Of a DNA stretch of 43,396 bases, positions 33,381 to 43,374 are shown in pieces (position 1 is the first letter of the stretch; each line of letters opens with the position of its first letter). The stretch comes from Solirubrobacterales bacterium. Lineage in GTDB: Bacteria > Actinomycetota > Thermoleophilia > Solirubrobacterales > 70-9. The position numbers were made by a program, and so were the translations under genes. The DNA lies in contig JADGPJ010000016.1 of NCBI GenBank assembly GCA_017882505.1, forward strand, positions 1-43,396, written 5' to 3'. The notes under the pieces are model-generated. The model had not been told where the DNA came from. It worked only from the letters and a program-made list of their open reading frames with translations, and did no database searches.

Positions 33381-33953
33381 TCATGGCTCTGCCCGCTGTT
33401 CCCCGGCTTTGAGCAGGCGCTCGCGCAGCTCGCGGGCGTCCTCGGGGCTGGGGTCGAAGCGCGAGGGGTCGGGCAACTGGTCGAGGCCGGCAAGTCCGAA
33501 GAGGCGCTCGAACAGCTCCGAGGTCTTGAAGATCGCGGCGCCGAAGCGCGAGCGTCCCGACTCCTCGATCAGGCCACGCTCGGCCAGGGTCTGGACCGCC
33601 GACTCCGAGGTGACGCCGCGGATCCGGGCGATCTCCGGCCGCGAGACCGGCTGCAGGTAGGCGACGATCGAGAGCGTCTCCGCCTGGGCCTGGGTCAGCG
33701 GCGGCGTCCGCGGCTTCGCCAGCAGCCGCCGCGCCGCCTCCTCGCTGGCCGGATCCGAGGCGAGGGCGAAGCCGCCGGAGACCTCGCGCAGGACGACGCC
33801 GCGCCTGCCCTCGGCGAGGTCCTCGCGCAGCAGCTCGATCGCCTCGGAGACCTGGCCCTCGGTCGCCTCGGTCGCCTCGGCGAGGTCGGCGACGGCGACC
33901 GGTTGCGGCGAGAGGAAGAGCAGTGCCTCGACGGTGCGGGCGAGATCGCTCAT
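33381..33953 (-). CDS. scpB: Segregation and condensation protein B
   Basis: A 190-residue kleisin-interacting protein of the SMC-ScpAB condensin complex, which compacts and segregates the chromosome. It is made of two winged-helix units: MSDLARTVEALLFLSPQPVAVADLAEAT at the start, and AQAETLSIVAYLQPVSRPEIARIRGVTSESAVQTLAERGLIEE in the second half, the most conserved ScpB stretch. The ATG start at 33953 overlaps the scpA stop as ATGA. Confidence 0.95.
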   Translation of the reverse strand: MSDLARTVEALLFLSPQPVAVADLAEATEATEGQVSEAIELLREDLAEGRRGVVLREVSGGFALASDPASEEAARRLLAKPRTPPLTQAQAETLSIVAYLQPVSRPEIARIRGVTSESAVQTLAERGLIEESGRSRFGAAIFKTSELFERLFGLAGLDQLPDPSRFDPSPEDARELRERLLKAGEQRAEP

Positions 33954-34678
33954 CCCGGGAGGATCTTCCGGACCTGGATCGGACCGAAGCACTCACTCTG
34001 CTCCCAGGTCACCTCGCCCTTGCGGTAGAGCTCGAGCAGGGCGAAGACGGTGACCGCCTGGGTGAGCCGGTCCTCGTTGCCGAACTCGTCGTCGAAGTCG
34101 AAGTTGGTGCGGCGCCCGAGCGCGTCGCGCAGGGCGCGCAGGCGGCGCTCGAGCGAGACGGTCGGCCGGATGTGACTGACGTCGACATCGGCCGGCTCCA
34201 GCAGCAGGTCGCCGAGCGCGGTGCCGAGCTGGTCGGGGTCGTAGACCGCGACGGCGGCGTCGACCGCGACCCGGCGCAGACCCGCCGGCAGCGGCGCTGA
34301 GCGGTAGAGGTAGCCGCGCTGGGACTCGAACGTCTCCGCAAGCTCGGCGGCGGCGTCACGGTAGCGCCGATACTCGAGCATCCGCGCCAGCAGCTCCTCG
34401 ACCGCCTCCTCGGGCCCGAGCTCGTCCAGCTCGGTCTCCGGGCCCGGCAGCATCAGCCGCGACTTCAGCTCCAGCAGCGCCGCGATCAGGACCAGGAACT
34501 CGGTCGCGACCTCCAGCTCCAGCTCGCCCTCGCGCTCGAGGTGCTCGACATAGGCGACGACGACCTCGCCCAGCTGCAGGTCGAGCAGGCTCACCTCTTC
34601 GCGCAGGACGACGGCTATCAGCAGGTCGAACGGCCCGGCGAAGATGTCGAGGTCGAGATCGAGGTCCGCGACTGGCAT
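33950..34678 (-). CDS. scpA: Segregation and condensation protein A
   Basis: A 242-residue kleisin that bridges the SMC heads. The N-terminal IFAGPFDLLIAVVLREEVSLLDLQLGEVV is the conserved SMC-neck-binding helix region, followed by LELEVATEFLVLIAALLELKSRLMLPG. The acidic linker at about 80-95 and the C-terminal winged helix (QAVTVFALLELYRKGEVTWEQSECFGPI) match the family. Smc itself is not in the window. It starts with ATG at 34678, 47 bases after trpS, and is coupled to scpB. Confidence 0.95.
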   Translation of the reverse strand: MPVADLDLDLDIFAGPFDLLIAVVLREEVSLLDLQLGEVVVAYVEHLEREGELELEVATEFLVLIAALLELKSRLMLPGPETELDELGPEEAVEELLARMLEYRRYRDAAAELAETFESQRGYLYRSAPLPAGLRRVAVDAAVAVYDPDQLGTALGDLLLEPADVDVSHIRPTVSLERRLRALRDALGRRTNFDFDDEFGNEDRLTQAVTVFALLELYRKGEVTWEQSECFGPIQVRKILPG

Positions 34679-34725
34679 CTGGGTCAGCCTAGCCCCGGCG
34701 CGGGACGAAGCGACGGCGTTTCGGG

Positions 34726-35721
34726 CTATTTAGGGCCGATGCCCATGGCGTGGCGGACGTCGGCGAGCGTCGCGGCGGCGATCGCGCGCGCCTTCTCGGC
34801 GCCGGCGGCGAGCGCCGTCTCCAGCGCCGCCTGGTCGGGACGCAGCTCGGCGTAGCGCTCGCGGACCGGAGCCAGCAGCTCGATCACGCCCTCGGCGACC
34901 GCCTTCTTGAACTCGCCGTAGCCGGCGCCGTCGAACTCGAGCTCGATCTCGGCCTGGTCGACGCCGCGGGCGACGGCGAGGATGTCGATCAGGTTGGTGA
35001 TCCCGGCCTTGTCGGGGCCGCGAACCACTTCGCGGCCGGAGTCGGTGACGGCGCTGGCGAGCTTCTTGCGGATCGTGCCGGGCTCGTCGAGCACGTAGAC
35101 GGTGCCCGCTTCGGTGCCGCCGGTGGTCGACATCTTCCGCTCCGGCTCCTGCAGGTCCATGATCCGGGCGCCGACCTCGGGGATCTTCAGCTCTGGCACG
35201 ACCAGGGTCTCGCCGAAGCGCTCGTTGAAGCGGCGGCCGATCTCCCGCATCAGCTCGACGTGCTGGCGCTGGTCGTCGCCGACCGGGACCTCGGTGGCGC
35301 GGTAGGCGAGGACATCGGAGGCCATCAGCACCGGGTAGAAGAAGAGCGCCGCCGAGACCAGCTCGCGCTGGCGCGCCGACTTGTCCTTGAACTGGTGCAT
35401 GCGGTTGAGGTCGCCGTGCGAGGTGACGGCGGAGAGCAGCCAGGTCAGCTCGGTGTGCTCGCGGACGTCGGACTGGCGGAAGAGGATGCAGCGCTCGGGG
35501 TCGAGGCCGGCGGCGAGCAGGATTGCGGTCGTGTCGTAGAGGCACTCGCGCAGCTCGGCCGGCTCGTAGGCGACCGAGATCGCGTGTAGGTCGACGATGC
35601 AGAAGATCGCCGGTTCGCCGCGGTCCTGGCCCTCGACGTACTGCTGGACCGCGCCGATGAAGTTGCCGAGGTGCTTGCGCCCGGTCGGCTGGATCCCGGA
35701 GAAGATGATCGGCGTGCTCAC
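34726..35721 (-). CDS. trpS: Tryptophanyl-tRNA synthetase
   Basis: A 331-residue class Ic synthetase of the bacterial type. IFSGIQPTGRKHLGNFIGAV contains the HIGH-equivalent KHLGN at 16-20. RKMSTT at 195-200 is the KMSKS loop. CIVDLHAIS, FYPVLMASDVLAY and PVGDDQRQHVELMREI are typical substrate-binding stretches. It starts with GTG at 35721. Its nearness to the aromatic amino acid cluster may be incidental; there is no T-box or leader in the 42 bases upstream, where the MFS gene ends. Confidence 0.96.
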   Translation of the reverse strand: MSTPIIFSGIQPTGRKHLGNFIGAVQQYVEGQDRGEPAIFCIVDLHAISVAYEPAELRECLYDTTAILLAAGLDPERCILFRQSDVREHTELTWLLSAVTSHGDLNRMHQFKDKSARQRELVSAALFFYPVLMASDVLAYRATEVPVGDDQRQHVELMREIGRRFNERFGETLVVPELKIPEVGARIMDLQEPERKMSTTGGTEAGTVYVLDEPGTIRKKLASAVTDSGREVVRGPDKAGITNLIDILAVARGVDQAEIELEFDGAGYGEFKKAVAEGVIELLAPVRERYAELRPDQAALETALAAGAEKARAIAAATLADVRHAMGIGPK

Positions 35722-35763
35722 GCGGCGAACCCTATTGCCCCATTGCTGTCGTACTTGTTGCCG

Positions 35764-37299
35764 CTATCCGGAGGCAACTACGACATCCACGCTCTTGCGG
35801 CGGGGGTCCTGGATCCCGAACCCCGAGGCGATGCCGCCGGCGATCATCAGCAGGCCGGCGATGAGGACGCCGAGGTGGAAGGCCGAGGTCGAGGCGGAGA
35901 CCGACGCGGTCCGCACCCGCGCCGCTTCGGCGGGCGGCAGCGAGCCGGTCTTCGGCACCGCCAGCGGCTCCGCCTTGGCGTCGGCGACGGTCTTCGCTGC
36001 GGCGGGGGTCAGCGGCGCCGCGCCCAGTTCGGAGTCGAGCCTGGCGCCGAAGTGGGCCGAGATCGCGGCGCCGAGGACGGCGATCGCCAGCAGCCCGGCG
36101 ACCCGCGAGACGCCGTTGTTGACGCCAGAGGCGATCCCTACCCGGCGTTCTTCGACCGAGTCGAGCACCGTCGCGGTCAGCGGCGCCACCGTCGCCGCCA
36201 GGCCGAGCCCGAAGACGAGGATCGCCGGCAGCACGTCGGTCAGGTAGTCGGCGCCGGAGCCGACCCGCAGCATCGCCAGCAGTCCGAGGCCGCCGACGAT
36301 CGGGCCGGCGGTCATCGGCAGCCGCGGCCCGGCGCCGGAGGCGAGGCGGCCGAAGCGCGGCGAGAGGACGAAGAGCGTTATCGAGATCGGCGTCGTCGCC
36401 AGCCCCGCCTCCAGCGGCGAGTAGCCGGCGACCTGCTGGAGGAAGAGGCCAACGAAGAAGAGCCCGCCGATCAGGCCGGCGTAGGCCGAGAGCGTGGTCA
36501 GGTTGGCGACGCTGAAGTTGCGGATGCGGAAGAGGCCGAGGTCGAGCATCGGGTGACGCGCCCGGGCCTCGTAGAGGAGAAAGAGCGCGAAGCAGGCGAC
36601 GCCCGCCACCAGCGGCACCCAGACCATCGGGTCGCTCCAGCCGTGGGTCGGCTGCTCGATCAGGGCGAAGACCGGGCCGCCGAGCCCCGCCGCCGAGAGC
36701 AGGATCCCGGGCCAGTCGATGCCCTGGAAGGCGTCGGGGTCGCGGCTCTCCTGCACCGCGCACAGGGTCAGCACCACCGTCGCCGCGATCAGCGGCAGGT
36801 TGACCCAGAAGATCGCCCGCCAGGAGAGCAGGCTGATCAGGGCGCCGCCGCCCGCAGGCCCGAGCACCGTGGCGATTCCGGTCCAGGCGGTCCAGGTTCC
36901 GACCGCCTTGCCGCGGGCGGAGCCCTCGAAGGTGGCGGCGACGATCGCCAGCGACCCCGGCACCAGCAGCGCCCCGGCGATTCCCTGCAGGGCGCGGGCG
37001 CCGACCAGGAACTCGACCGAGGGCGAGATCGCGCAGAGCGCCGAGGTGGCGCCGAAGGCGATCAGCCCGGTGACGAACATCCGCCGCCGCCCGAACTGGT
37101 CCCCGAGCGAACCGCCGACGAGGAGCAGCGAGACCATCGTCAGCATGTAGGCCTCGACCACCCACTGCTGGCCGGCGAGGCCGACGTCGAGGCTGTCGCT
37201 GATCGAGGGCAGGGCGACGTTGACGACGGTGCCGTCGAGGAAGACGACGGTCGAGCCGAGGATCGTCGCGATCAGCGTCAAACGTTGCTGGCGGGACAC
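35764..37299 (-). CDS. MFS transporter, DHA2 (EmrB/QacA) family
   Basis: A 511-residue major facilitator with about 14 membrane segments. TVVFLDGTVVNVALPSI is the antiporter motif D1 of TM1, GGSLGDQFGRRRMFVTG is motif A after TM2, and TGIATVLGPAGGGALIS is antiporter motif C in TM5, all marking a proton-coupled drug exporter. The loop before the last helix is long and Ala/Pro/Lys-rich (residues about 445-480). It starts with GTG at 37299 and is divergent from the lipoprotein pseudogene. The substrate is unknown. Confidence 0.88.
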   Translation of the reverse strand: MSRQQRLTLIATILGSTVVFLDGTVVNVALPSISDSLDVGLAGQQWVVEAYMLTMVSLLLVGGSLGDQFGRRRMFVTGLIAFGATSALCAISPSVEFLVGARALQGIAGALLVPGSLAIVAATFEGSARGKAVGTWTAWTGIATVLGPAGGGALISLLSWRAIFWVNLPLIAATVVLTLCAVQESRDPDAFQGIDWPGILLSAAGLGGPVFALIEQPTHGWSDPMVWVPLVAGVACFALFLLYEARARHPMLDLGLFRIRNFSVANLTTLSAYAGLIGGLFFVGLFLQQVAGYSPLEAGLATTPISITLFVLSPRFGRLASGAGPRLPMTAGPIVGGLGLLAMLRVGSGADYLTDVLPAILVFGLGLAATVAPLTATVLDSVEERRVGIASGVNNGVSRVAGLLAIAVLGAAISAHFGARLDSELGAAPLTPAAAKTVADAKAEPLAVPKTGSLPPAEAARVRTASVSASTSAFHLGVLIAGLLMIAGGIASGFGIQDPRRKSVDVVVASG

Positions 37300-37398
37300 C
37301 GTTCGAGTCTAGGTGGGCAATCTCGCGGCCCAACCACCGCGGCGGGACCTCCGGCGCCCCCCCGTCCGTACACAGGGTGTAACCGGCGAGGAGGAGAG

Positions 37399-38068
37399 AT
37401 GGCGAAGAGGTTGCTGCTGATCGCGTGGATCGCCCTGGCCGGCTGCGGCGTGGCCACGCCGGCGGCGAGGGCGAAGGGCGTAGGCACGATGGCGTCACCG
37501 GAAGGTGTCATCGCCGGTGCGAACCCCTACCGCTACGTCGCCCTGTTCCCGAACTACCAGGCGCGGTTCCCGAAAGGGGCTGAAAAGCTCAACGTGGTCG
37601 AGCAGGTCGACCGCGACGGCGGTCGGGTGGCCCGATGGTGGTACCTGCGGGGCGCCTTCTTCGTGCCCGCGGTCGCCTACGACGGCAGCGGCGGCGGCCT
37701 CTCCGCCGACGGGAGGACGCTGGTCCTGAGCCGGTTCTCGTGGGAATACCCGCCGAAGACGACCAGGCTCGCGATCCTCGACACCGACCTCTACCTCAAC
37801 CATCCCCGCAGGGGCCGAACAGCATCGCCCGCTCCACGCGATCAAGCGCATCGACCTCCCGGGAGACTTCGCCTTCGACGCGATTTCCCCCGACGGCTCG
37901 ACCGTCTACCTGATCCGGTACCTCAAAGCGGGCTACCCGGCCGCCTACGAAGTCCGTGCCCTCGATACGGCGAGCGGACGGTTGGCGCCAGAGCTGGTGC
38001 TGTGCGCTGACCGTCGGCGGCGCCGACTGATCCACCGGCCGGGGCCGGGGCGCCGCCGCGCAAGATGA
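37399..38068 (+). pseudogene. Frameshifted and truncated lipoprotein with beta-propeller-like repeats
   Basis: The gene begins at ATG 37399 after a GAGGAGGAG ribosome binding site. It encodes a lipoprotein signal (MAKRLLLIAWIALAGCG, lipobox LAGC) and a secreted domain to ILDTDLYLNHP. At the CCCC run 37804-37807 the frame shifts by one base: the original frame continues as nonsense-like Arg/Pro-rich sequence, while the +1 frame reads IKRIDLPGDFAFDAISPDGSTVYLIRYLKAGYPAAYEVRALDTASG before ending at 38068. One base fewer in the run would restore a continuous protein. The end after LDTASGRLAPELV turns Arg-rich, so the C terminus also looks lost. A sequencing error could explain the shift but not easily the truncation. 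Confidence 0.7.
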
Positions 38069-38137
38069 CTCCCGCCCCGCACCGAGTCCTTCCCCTGGCG
38101 GCGCTTGACTGGAAGAATCCGGGTAGGTGATCTGCTG

Positions 38138-39034
38138 ATGGCGAGAGCAATCTGGAGCGGCTCGATCAGCTTTGGGCTCCTCAACGTGCCCGTGAAGCTG
38201 TACAGCGCGGTCGCGCGGCGCAACGTCGCCCTGCGCGAGATCCGTGGCTCCGACAGCGCCCGGATCAAACACCGCCGCGTCGCCGAGGGAACCGACGAGG
38301 AGGTCCCCTACGACGAAATCGTCAAGGCCTTCGAGATCACCCCCGGCAACTACGTGCCGCTGAGCAAAGACGAGATGTCGGCGCTGGCGCCGGAGAAGAC
38401 GCGGGCGATCGAGGTCCAGGACTTCGTCGACCTCGACGAGATCGACCCGATCTACTTCGACAGCCCCTACTACCTCGGGCCGGCCGACGGCGCCGAGAAG
38501 GCCTACTCCCTGCTGGCGGCGGCGATGAAGGCGTCCGGCAAGGTCGCGGTCGCCCGTTTCGTCTTCCGCAACAAGGAGCACCTGGCGGCGATCCGCACCT
38601 CCGGCGGCGTCCTCACCCTGACCACGATGCGCTTCGCCGACGAGGTCGTCCCGGCCAGCGAGCTCGAGGAGGTGCTGCCGGAGAAAGCCCCGAAGGTCGC
38701 CAAGCGCGAGCAGGAGATGGCCGAGCAGCTGATCGAATCGCTCAGCACCGACTTCGACCCGACCGCCTACCGCGACGAGTACCGCGAGGAGCTGCTCGGC
38801 CTGATCGAACGTAAGGCCGAAGGCAAGGAGATCGTGACGCCGAAGAGCGAGGGGCCGCAGGCGACCAAGGCCCCCGACCTGATGGCGGCGCTCGAGCAGA
38901 GCATCGCCGCGGTCAAGGACAGGAAGCGCCCGGCGAGGAAACCGGCGGCGAAGAAAGCCAACGCGGCGCCGGAGAAGAGCAGAGCGACGAAACCGAAATC
39001 TTCGTCGCGCTCGAAATCCAAAGCCTCGAAGTAG
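38138..39034 (+). CDS. ku: Ku protein (bacterial non-homologous end joining)
   Basis: A 298-residue homodimeric DNA end-binding protein. MARAIWSGSISFGLLNVPVKLYSAV is the diagnostic start, which fixes the ATG at 38138 rather than the in-frame one at 38105. The beta-barrel/bridge region follows (EVPYDEIVKAFEITPGNYVPLSKDE, DSPYYLGPADGAEKAYSLL). The minimal core ends near residue 245. The tail (about 265-298) is rich in Lys, Ala and Ser (KKANAAPEKSRATKPKSSSR), like the lysine-rich extensions that add DNA binding and ligase stimulation in actinobacterial Ku. It is immediately followed by a LigD-type polymerase gene. Confidence 0.96.
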   Translation: MARAIWSGSISFGLLNVPVKLYSAVARRNVALREIRGSDSARIKHRRVAEGTDEEVPYDEIVKAFEITPGNYVPLSKDEMSALAPEKTRAIEVQDFVDLDEIDPIYFDSPYYLGPADGAEKAYSLLAAAMKASGKVAVARFVFRNKEHLAAIRTSGGVLTLTTMRFADEVVPASELEEVLPEKAPKVAKREQEMAEQLIESLSTDFDPTAYRDEYREELLGLIERKAEGKEIVTPKSEGPQATKAPDLMAALEQSIAAVKDRKRPARKPAAKKANAAPEKSRATKPKSSSRSKSKASK

Positions 39035-39037
39035 CCC

Positions 39038-39952
39038 GTGGCCACGAGCCAGCAGGTCGAGGTCGAGGGCCGGGAGCTGAAGCTCACCAACCTCGACAAG
39101 GTCCTCTACCCGAAGGCCGGCTTCACCAAGGGCGAGATGGTCGACTACTACGCCAAGGTGGCGCCCGCGATGGTGCCGCACCTGAGCGGCCGCGCGGTGA
39201 CGCTGCGCCGCTTCCCGGAAGGGGTCGACGACCTCGACGCCGCCTTCTTCGAGAAGCGCTGCCCCAAGCACCGGCCGCAGTGGGTAAAGACGGCGCGGGT
39301 CGAAGCCGGCCCGCATGCCGGCAAGATCGACTTCTGCGTCTGCGACGGCCTGCCGACGCTGGTCTGGATGGCGCAGCTGGCCTCGATCGAGCTGCACCCC
39401 TCGCTCTCGTTGACGCGGGCGCCGAATCGGCCGACTGTGCTCGTCTTCGACCTCGATCCGGGACCGCCGGCGGACGTCGTCGACTGCTGCCGGGTGGGAC
39501 TGCGGCTGCGCGAGCTGTTCGGCCACTTCGGCGTCGAGGCCTTCCCCAAGACGTCCGGTTCCAAGGGCCTGCAGGTCTATGTCCCGCTCAACAACAAGAC
39601 CTCCTACGACGTCACCAAACCGTTCGCCAAAGCGATCGCCCAGCTGCTCGAGAAGCAGACGCCGGACCAGGTCGTCTCGAAAATGAAAAAGGTCGAACGC
39701 GAGGGTAAGGTCTTCGTCGACTGGTCCCAGAATCACCAGCGCAAGACGACGATCGCCGTCTACTCGCTGCGGGCGCGGGAACGGCCGACGGTTTCGACGC
39801 CGGTGAAGTGGGACGAGGTCGAGGCGGTGGCGGATTCCGGCGACGCCTCGACGCTCGTCTTCGAGGCCGACGCGGTGCTGGAGCGGATCGAGAAGCACGG
39901 CGACCTCTTCGCCCCGGTGCTCGAGCTGGTGCAGGAGCTGCCGGAGCTCTAG
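39038..39952 (+). CDS. Stand-alone LigD-type polymerase/primase (PolDom, AEP superfamily)
   Basis: A 304-residue archaeo-eukaryotic primase-like polymerase equal to the polymerase domain of LigD. It adds ribonucleotides to broken ends during end joining. LDKVLYPKAGFTKGEMVDYY opens the domain. FDLDPGPP supplies catalytic Asp138 and Asp140, SGSKGLQVYVPL lies at 173-184, and FVDWSQNHQRKTTIAVYSLRAR carries the third Asp at 228; these match the three acidic residues of mycobacterial PolDom. There is no ligase or nuclease domain. The start is GTG at 39038, three bases after ku, so the two are co-transcribed. Confidence 0.93.
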   Translation: MATSQQVEVEGRELKLTNLDKVLYPKAGFTKGEMVDYYAKVAPAMVPHLSGRAVTLRRFPEGVDDLDAAFFEKRCPKHRPQWVKTARVEAGPHAGKIDFCVCDGLPTLVWMAQLASIELHPSLSLTRAPNRPTVLVFDLDPGPPADVVDCCRVGLRLRELFGHFGVEAFPKTSGSKGLQVYVPLNNKTSYDVTKPFAKAIAQLLEKQTPDQVVSKMKKVEREGKVFVDWSQNHQRKTTIAVYSLRARERPTVSTPVKWDEVEAVADSGDASTLVFEADAVLERIEKHGDLFAPVLELVQELPEL

Positions 39953-39996
39953 TCGGCGCCCTCCAGCGCCGAGCCGGTGATCGCGAGCGTCGGCTC
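39953..39996. terminator. Hairpins between the polymerase gene and gcvPB
   Basis: TCGGCGC-CCTCCA-GCGCCGA (39953-39972) is a perfect 7-bp stem directly after the polymerase stop. GAGCCG (39971-39976) can pair with CGGCTC (39991-39996) as an alternative. The gap separates convergent genes, so a bidirectional terminator is plausible; no U-run is present. Confidence 0.45.
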
Positions 39997-40003
39997 GTCC
40001 AAG

Positions 40004-41520
40004 CTAGTCCCCGAGCGGCTGGCGGACCACCGGCCTGCGGGTCGCCCGGACCTCGTCGAGGCGGCGGACGGGGGTGGTGTACGGGGCCTGCTTGGCGATC
40101 TCGGGGTCGGACTCGGCCTCGGTGAGGATCTGCTCGATCGCGTCGGCGAAGGCGTCGAGGCTCTCCTTGGTCTCGGTCTCGGTCGGCTCGACCATCAACG
40201 CCTCGTCGACCAGCAGCGGGAAGTAGACGGTCGGCGGGTGGAAGCCGTAGTCGAGCAGCCGCTTGGCGAGGTCGAGGGTGGCGAGGCCGAGCTCCTTCTT
40301 CATCGGCTTGCCGGAGAGGACGAACTCGTGCATGCAGTGGCGCTCGAAGGCGATCGGCAGCCGCTCGCCGGCGCGGCCCTCGGCCAGGCGCGCCTTCAGG
40401 TAGTTGGCGTTGAGGACAGCCGTCTCCGAGGCCTCCGCGAGGCCGTCGGCGCCGAGGCTGAGGATGTAGGCGTAGGAGCGGACGAAGACGCCGAAGTTGC
40501 CCTGGAAGCCGCGCAGGCGGCCGATCGACTTGGGCCGGTCGAACTCGAGGTCGAAGCTGGGACCGCCGCCGTTGTCGCTCTCGCGCCGGACAACCTGGGG
40601 GCGCGGCAGGTAGGGCTCGATCCGGTCCGAGACGGCAATCGGCCCGGCTCCCGGCCCGCCGCCGCCGTGCGGCTGGCTGAAGGACTTGTGGAGGTTGAGG
40701 TGGACGATGTCGAAACCCATGTCGCCCGGGCGGGACTGGCCCATCACCGCGTTGAGGTTGGCGCCGTCGTAGTAGAGGGTCCCTCCCACCTCATGGATCA
40801 GCGCCGCGATCTCGGCGATGTTCTCGTCGAAGAGCCCGAGCGTGTTCGGGTTGGTCAGCATCAGGCAGGCGATCTCGTCCGTCACCTTGGCCCGCAGGTC
40901 GTCCATCTCGACACCGCCGCGCTCGTTGGTCGCCACTTTGACGACCTCGTAGCCGGCCATCGTCACCGAGGCCGGGTTGGTCCCGTGTGAGGTGTCGGGA
41001 GCGAGGACCTTGGTGCGCTGTTCGCCGCGGTCGGCGTGGTAGGCGCGGGTCAGCAGCAGCCCGGCGAGCTCGCCATGGGAGCCGGCCGAGGGCTGGAGGC
41101 TGACGTGCGGCAGCCCGCAGATCTCCCCCAGCGACTGCTGCAGGAGCCACATCAGCTCCAGCGCCCCCTGAGCCCGCTGCGGGTCCTGGGCCGGGTGCAG
41201 GCGGGCGTGGCCGGGCAGCGCCGCCACGCGCTCATTCAAACGCGGGTTGTGCTTCATCGTGCAGGAGCCGAGCGGGTAGAAGCCGCTGTCGAGGTCGAAG
41301 TTGCGCCGCGAGAGGCGGTTGTAGTGGCGGACGATCTCCGGCTCGGCGATCTCCGGCAACCGCGGCGGCTCGGAGCGCAGCAGGTTCGCCGGAATCAGAT
41401 CCTCCAGCGGGCGCTCCGGCACACCGGCGTCGGGCAGCACCGCGGCGCGGCGCCCGGGCTTCGACTTCTCGTAAATCGTCTTCGCCCGTTCGCGCTGCAT
41501 CGGCGTCTCGGACGCGGGCA

Positions 41521-41521
<1 letters not shown>
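40004..41521 (-). CDS. gcvPB: Glycine dehydrogenase (decarboxylating) subunit 2
   Basis: A 505-residue PLP-binding half of the two-subunit glycine decarboxylase (P protein). The PLP lysine is K279 in VHLNLHKSFSQPHGGGGPG. SGFYPLGSCTMKHNP, SLQPSAGSHGELAG and DTSHGTNPASVTMAGY are conserved. With GcvPA it decarboxylates glycine and passes the aminomethyl group to lipoyl-GcvH. ATG at 41521 overlaps the gcvPA stop by one base (TGATG). A strong hairpin made of the last gcvPA codons lies 19 bases upstream of this start and may affect its translation. Confidence 0.96.
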
Positions 41522-42939
<1,418 letters not shown>

Positions 42940-42978
42940 AGGATCTAAGGCTACGGAAGCGGGTGGCCGCGCTTCGGC

Positions 42979-43371
42979 CTAGCCCTCCAGCAGCTTCTGG
43001 TACTCGGCGGCGGCGAGCAGCGACTCGGTCTCCCGGGGCGAGGTGAGCCGGACTTTGACCAGCCAGCCCTCGCCGTAGGGATCATCGTTGATCCGCTCCG
43101 GAGCGTCCTCGAGGGCGTCGTTGACCTCGACGATCTCCCCCGACATCGGCGCGATCACATCGGAGACGGCCTTGACCGACTCGACCTCGGCGTAGGAGGA
43201 GTCTTTCTGGACGCTCGCGCCGACCTCCGGACCGTCGTAGAAGACAACCTCGCCGAGCGAGTCCTGGGCGTACCAGGTGATTCCGAAGACGGCGTGGTCG
43301 TCGCCCTCCAGCCGCGCCCAGTCGTGCTGGTCGTGGTAGCGGAGGTCGTCTGGGTAATTCGCTTCTGACAA
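42979..43371 (-). CDS. gcvH: Glycine cleavage system H protein
   Basis: A 130-residue lipoyl carrier. The hybrid motif ESVKAVSDVIAPMSGEIVEVN places the lipoylated lysine at K67. HDWARLEGDDHAVFGITWYAQDSLGEVVFYDGPEVG and DDPYGEGWLVKVR are typical. It starts with TTG at 43371 (TTG TCA GAA GCG), since no ATG or GTG fits before the domain. It lies three bases after a likely gcvT stop and 39 bases before gcvPA, giving the order gcvT-gcvH-gcvPA-gcvPB. Confidence 0.95.
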   Translation of the reverse strand: MSEANYPDDLRYHDQHDWARLEGDDHAVFGITWYAQDSLGEVVFYDGPEVGASVQKDSSYAEVESVKAVSDVIAPMSGEIVEVNDALEDAPERINDDPYGEGWLVKVRLTSPRETESLLAAAEYQKLLEG

Positions 43372-43374
43372 GGC

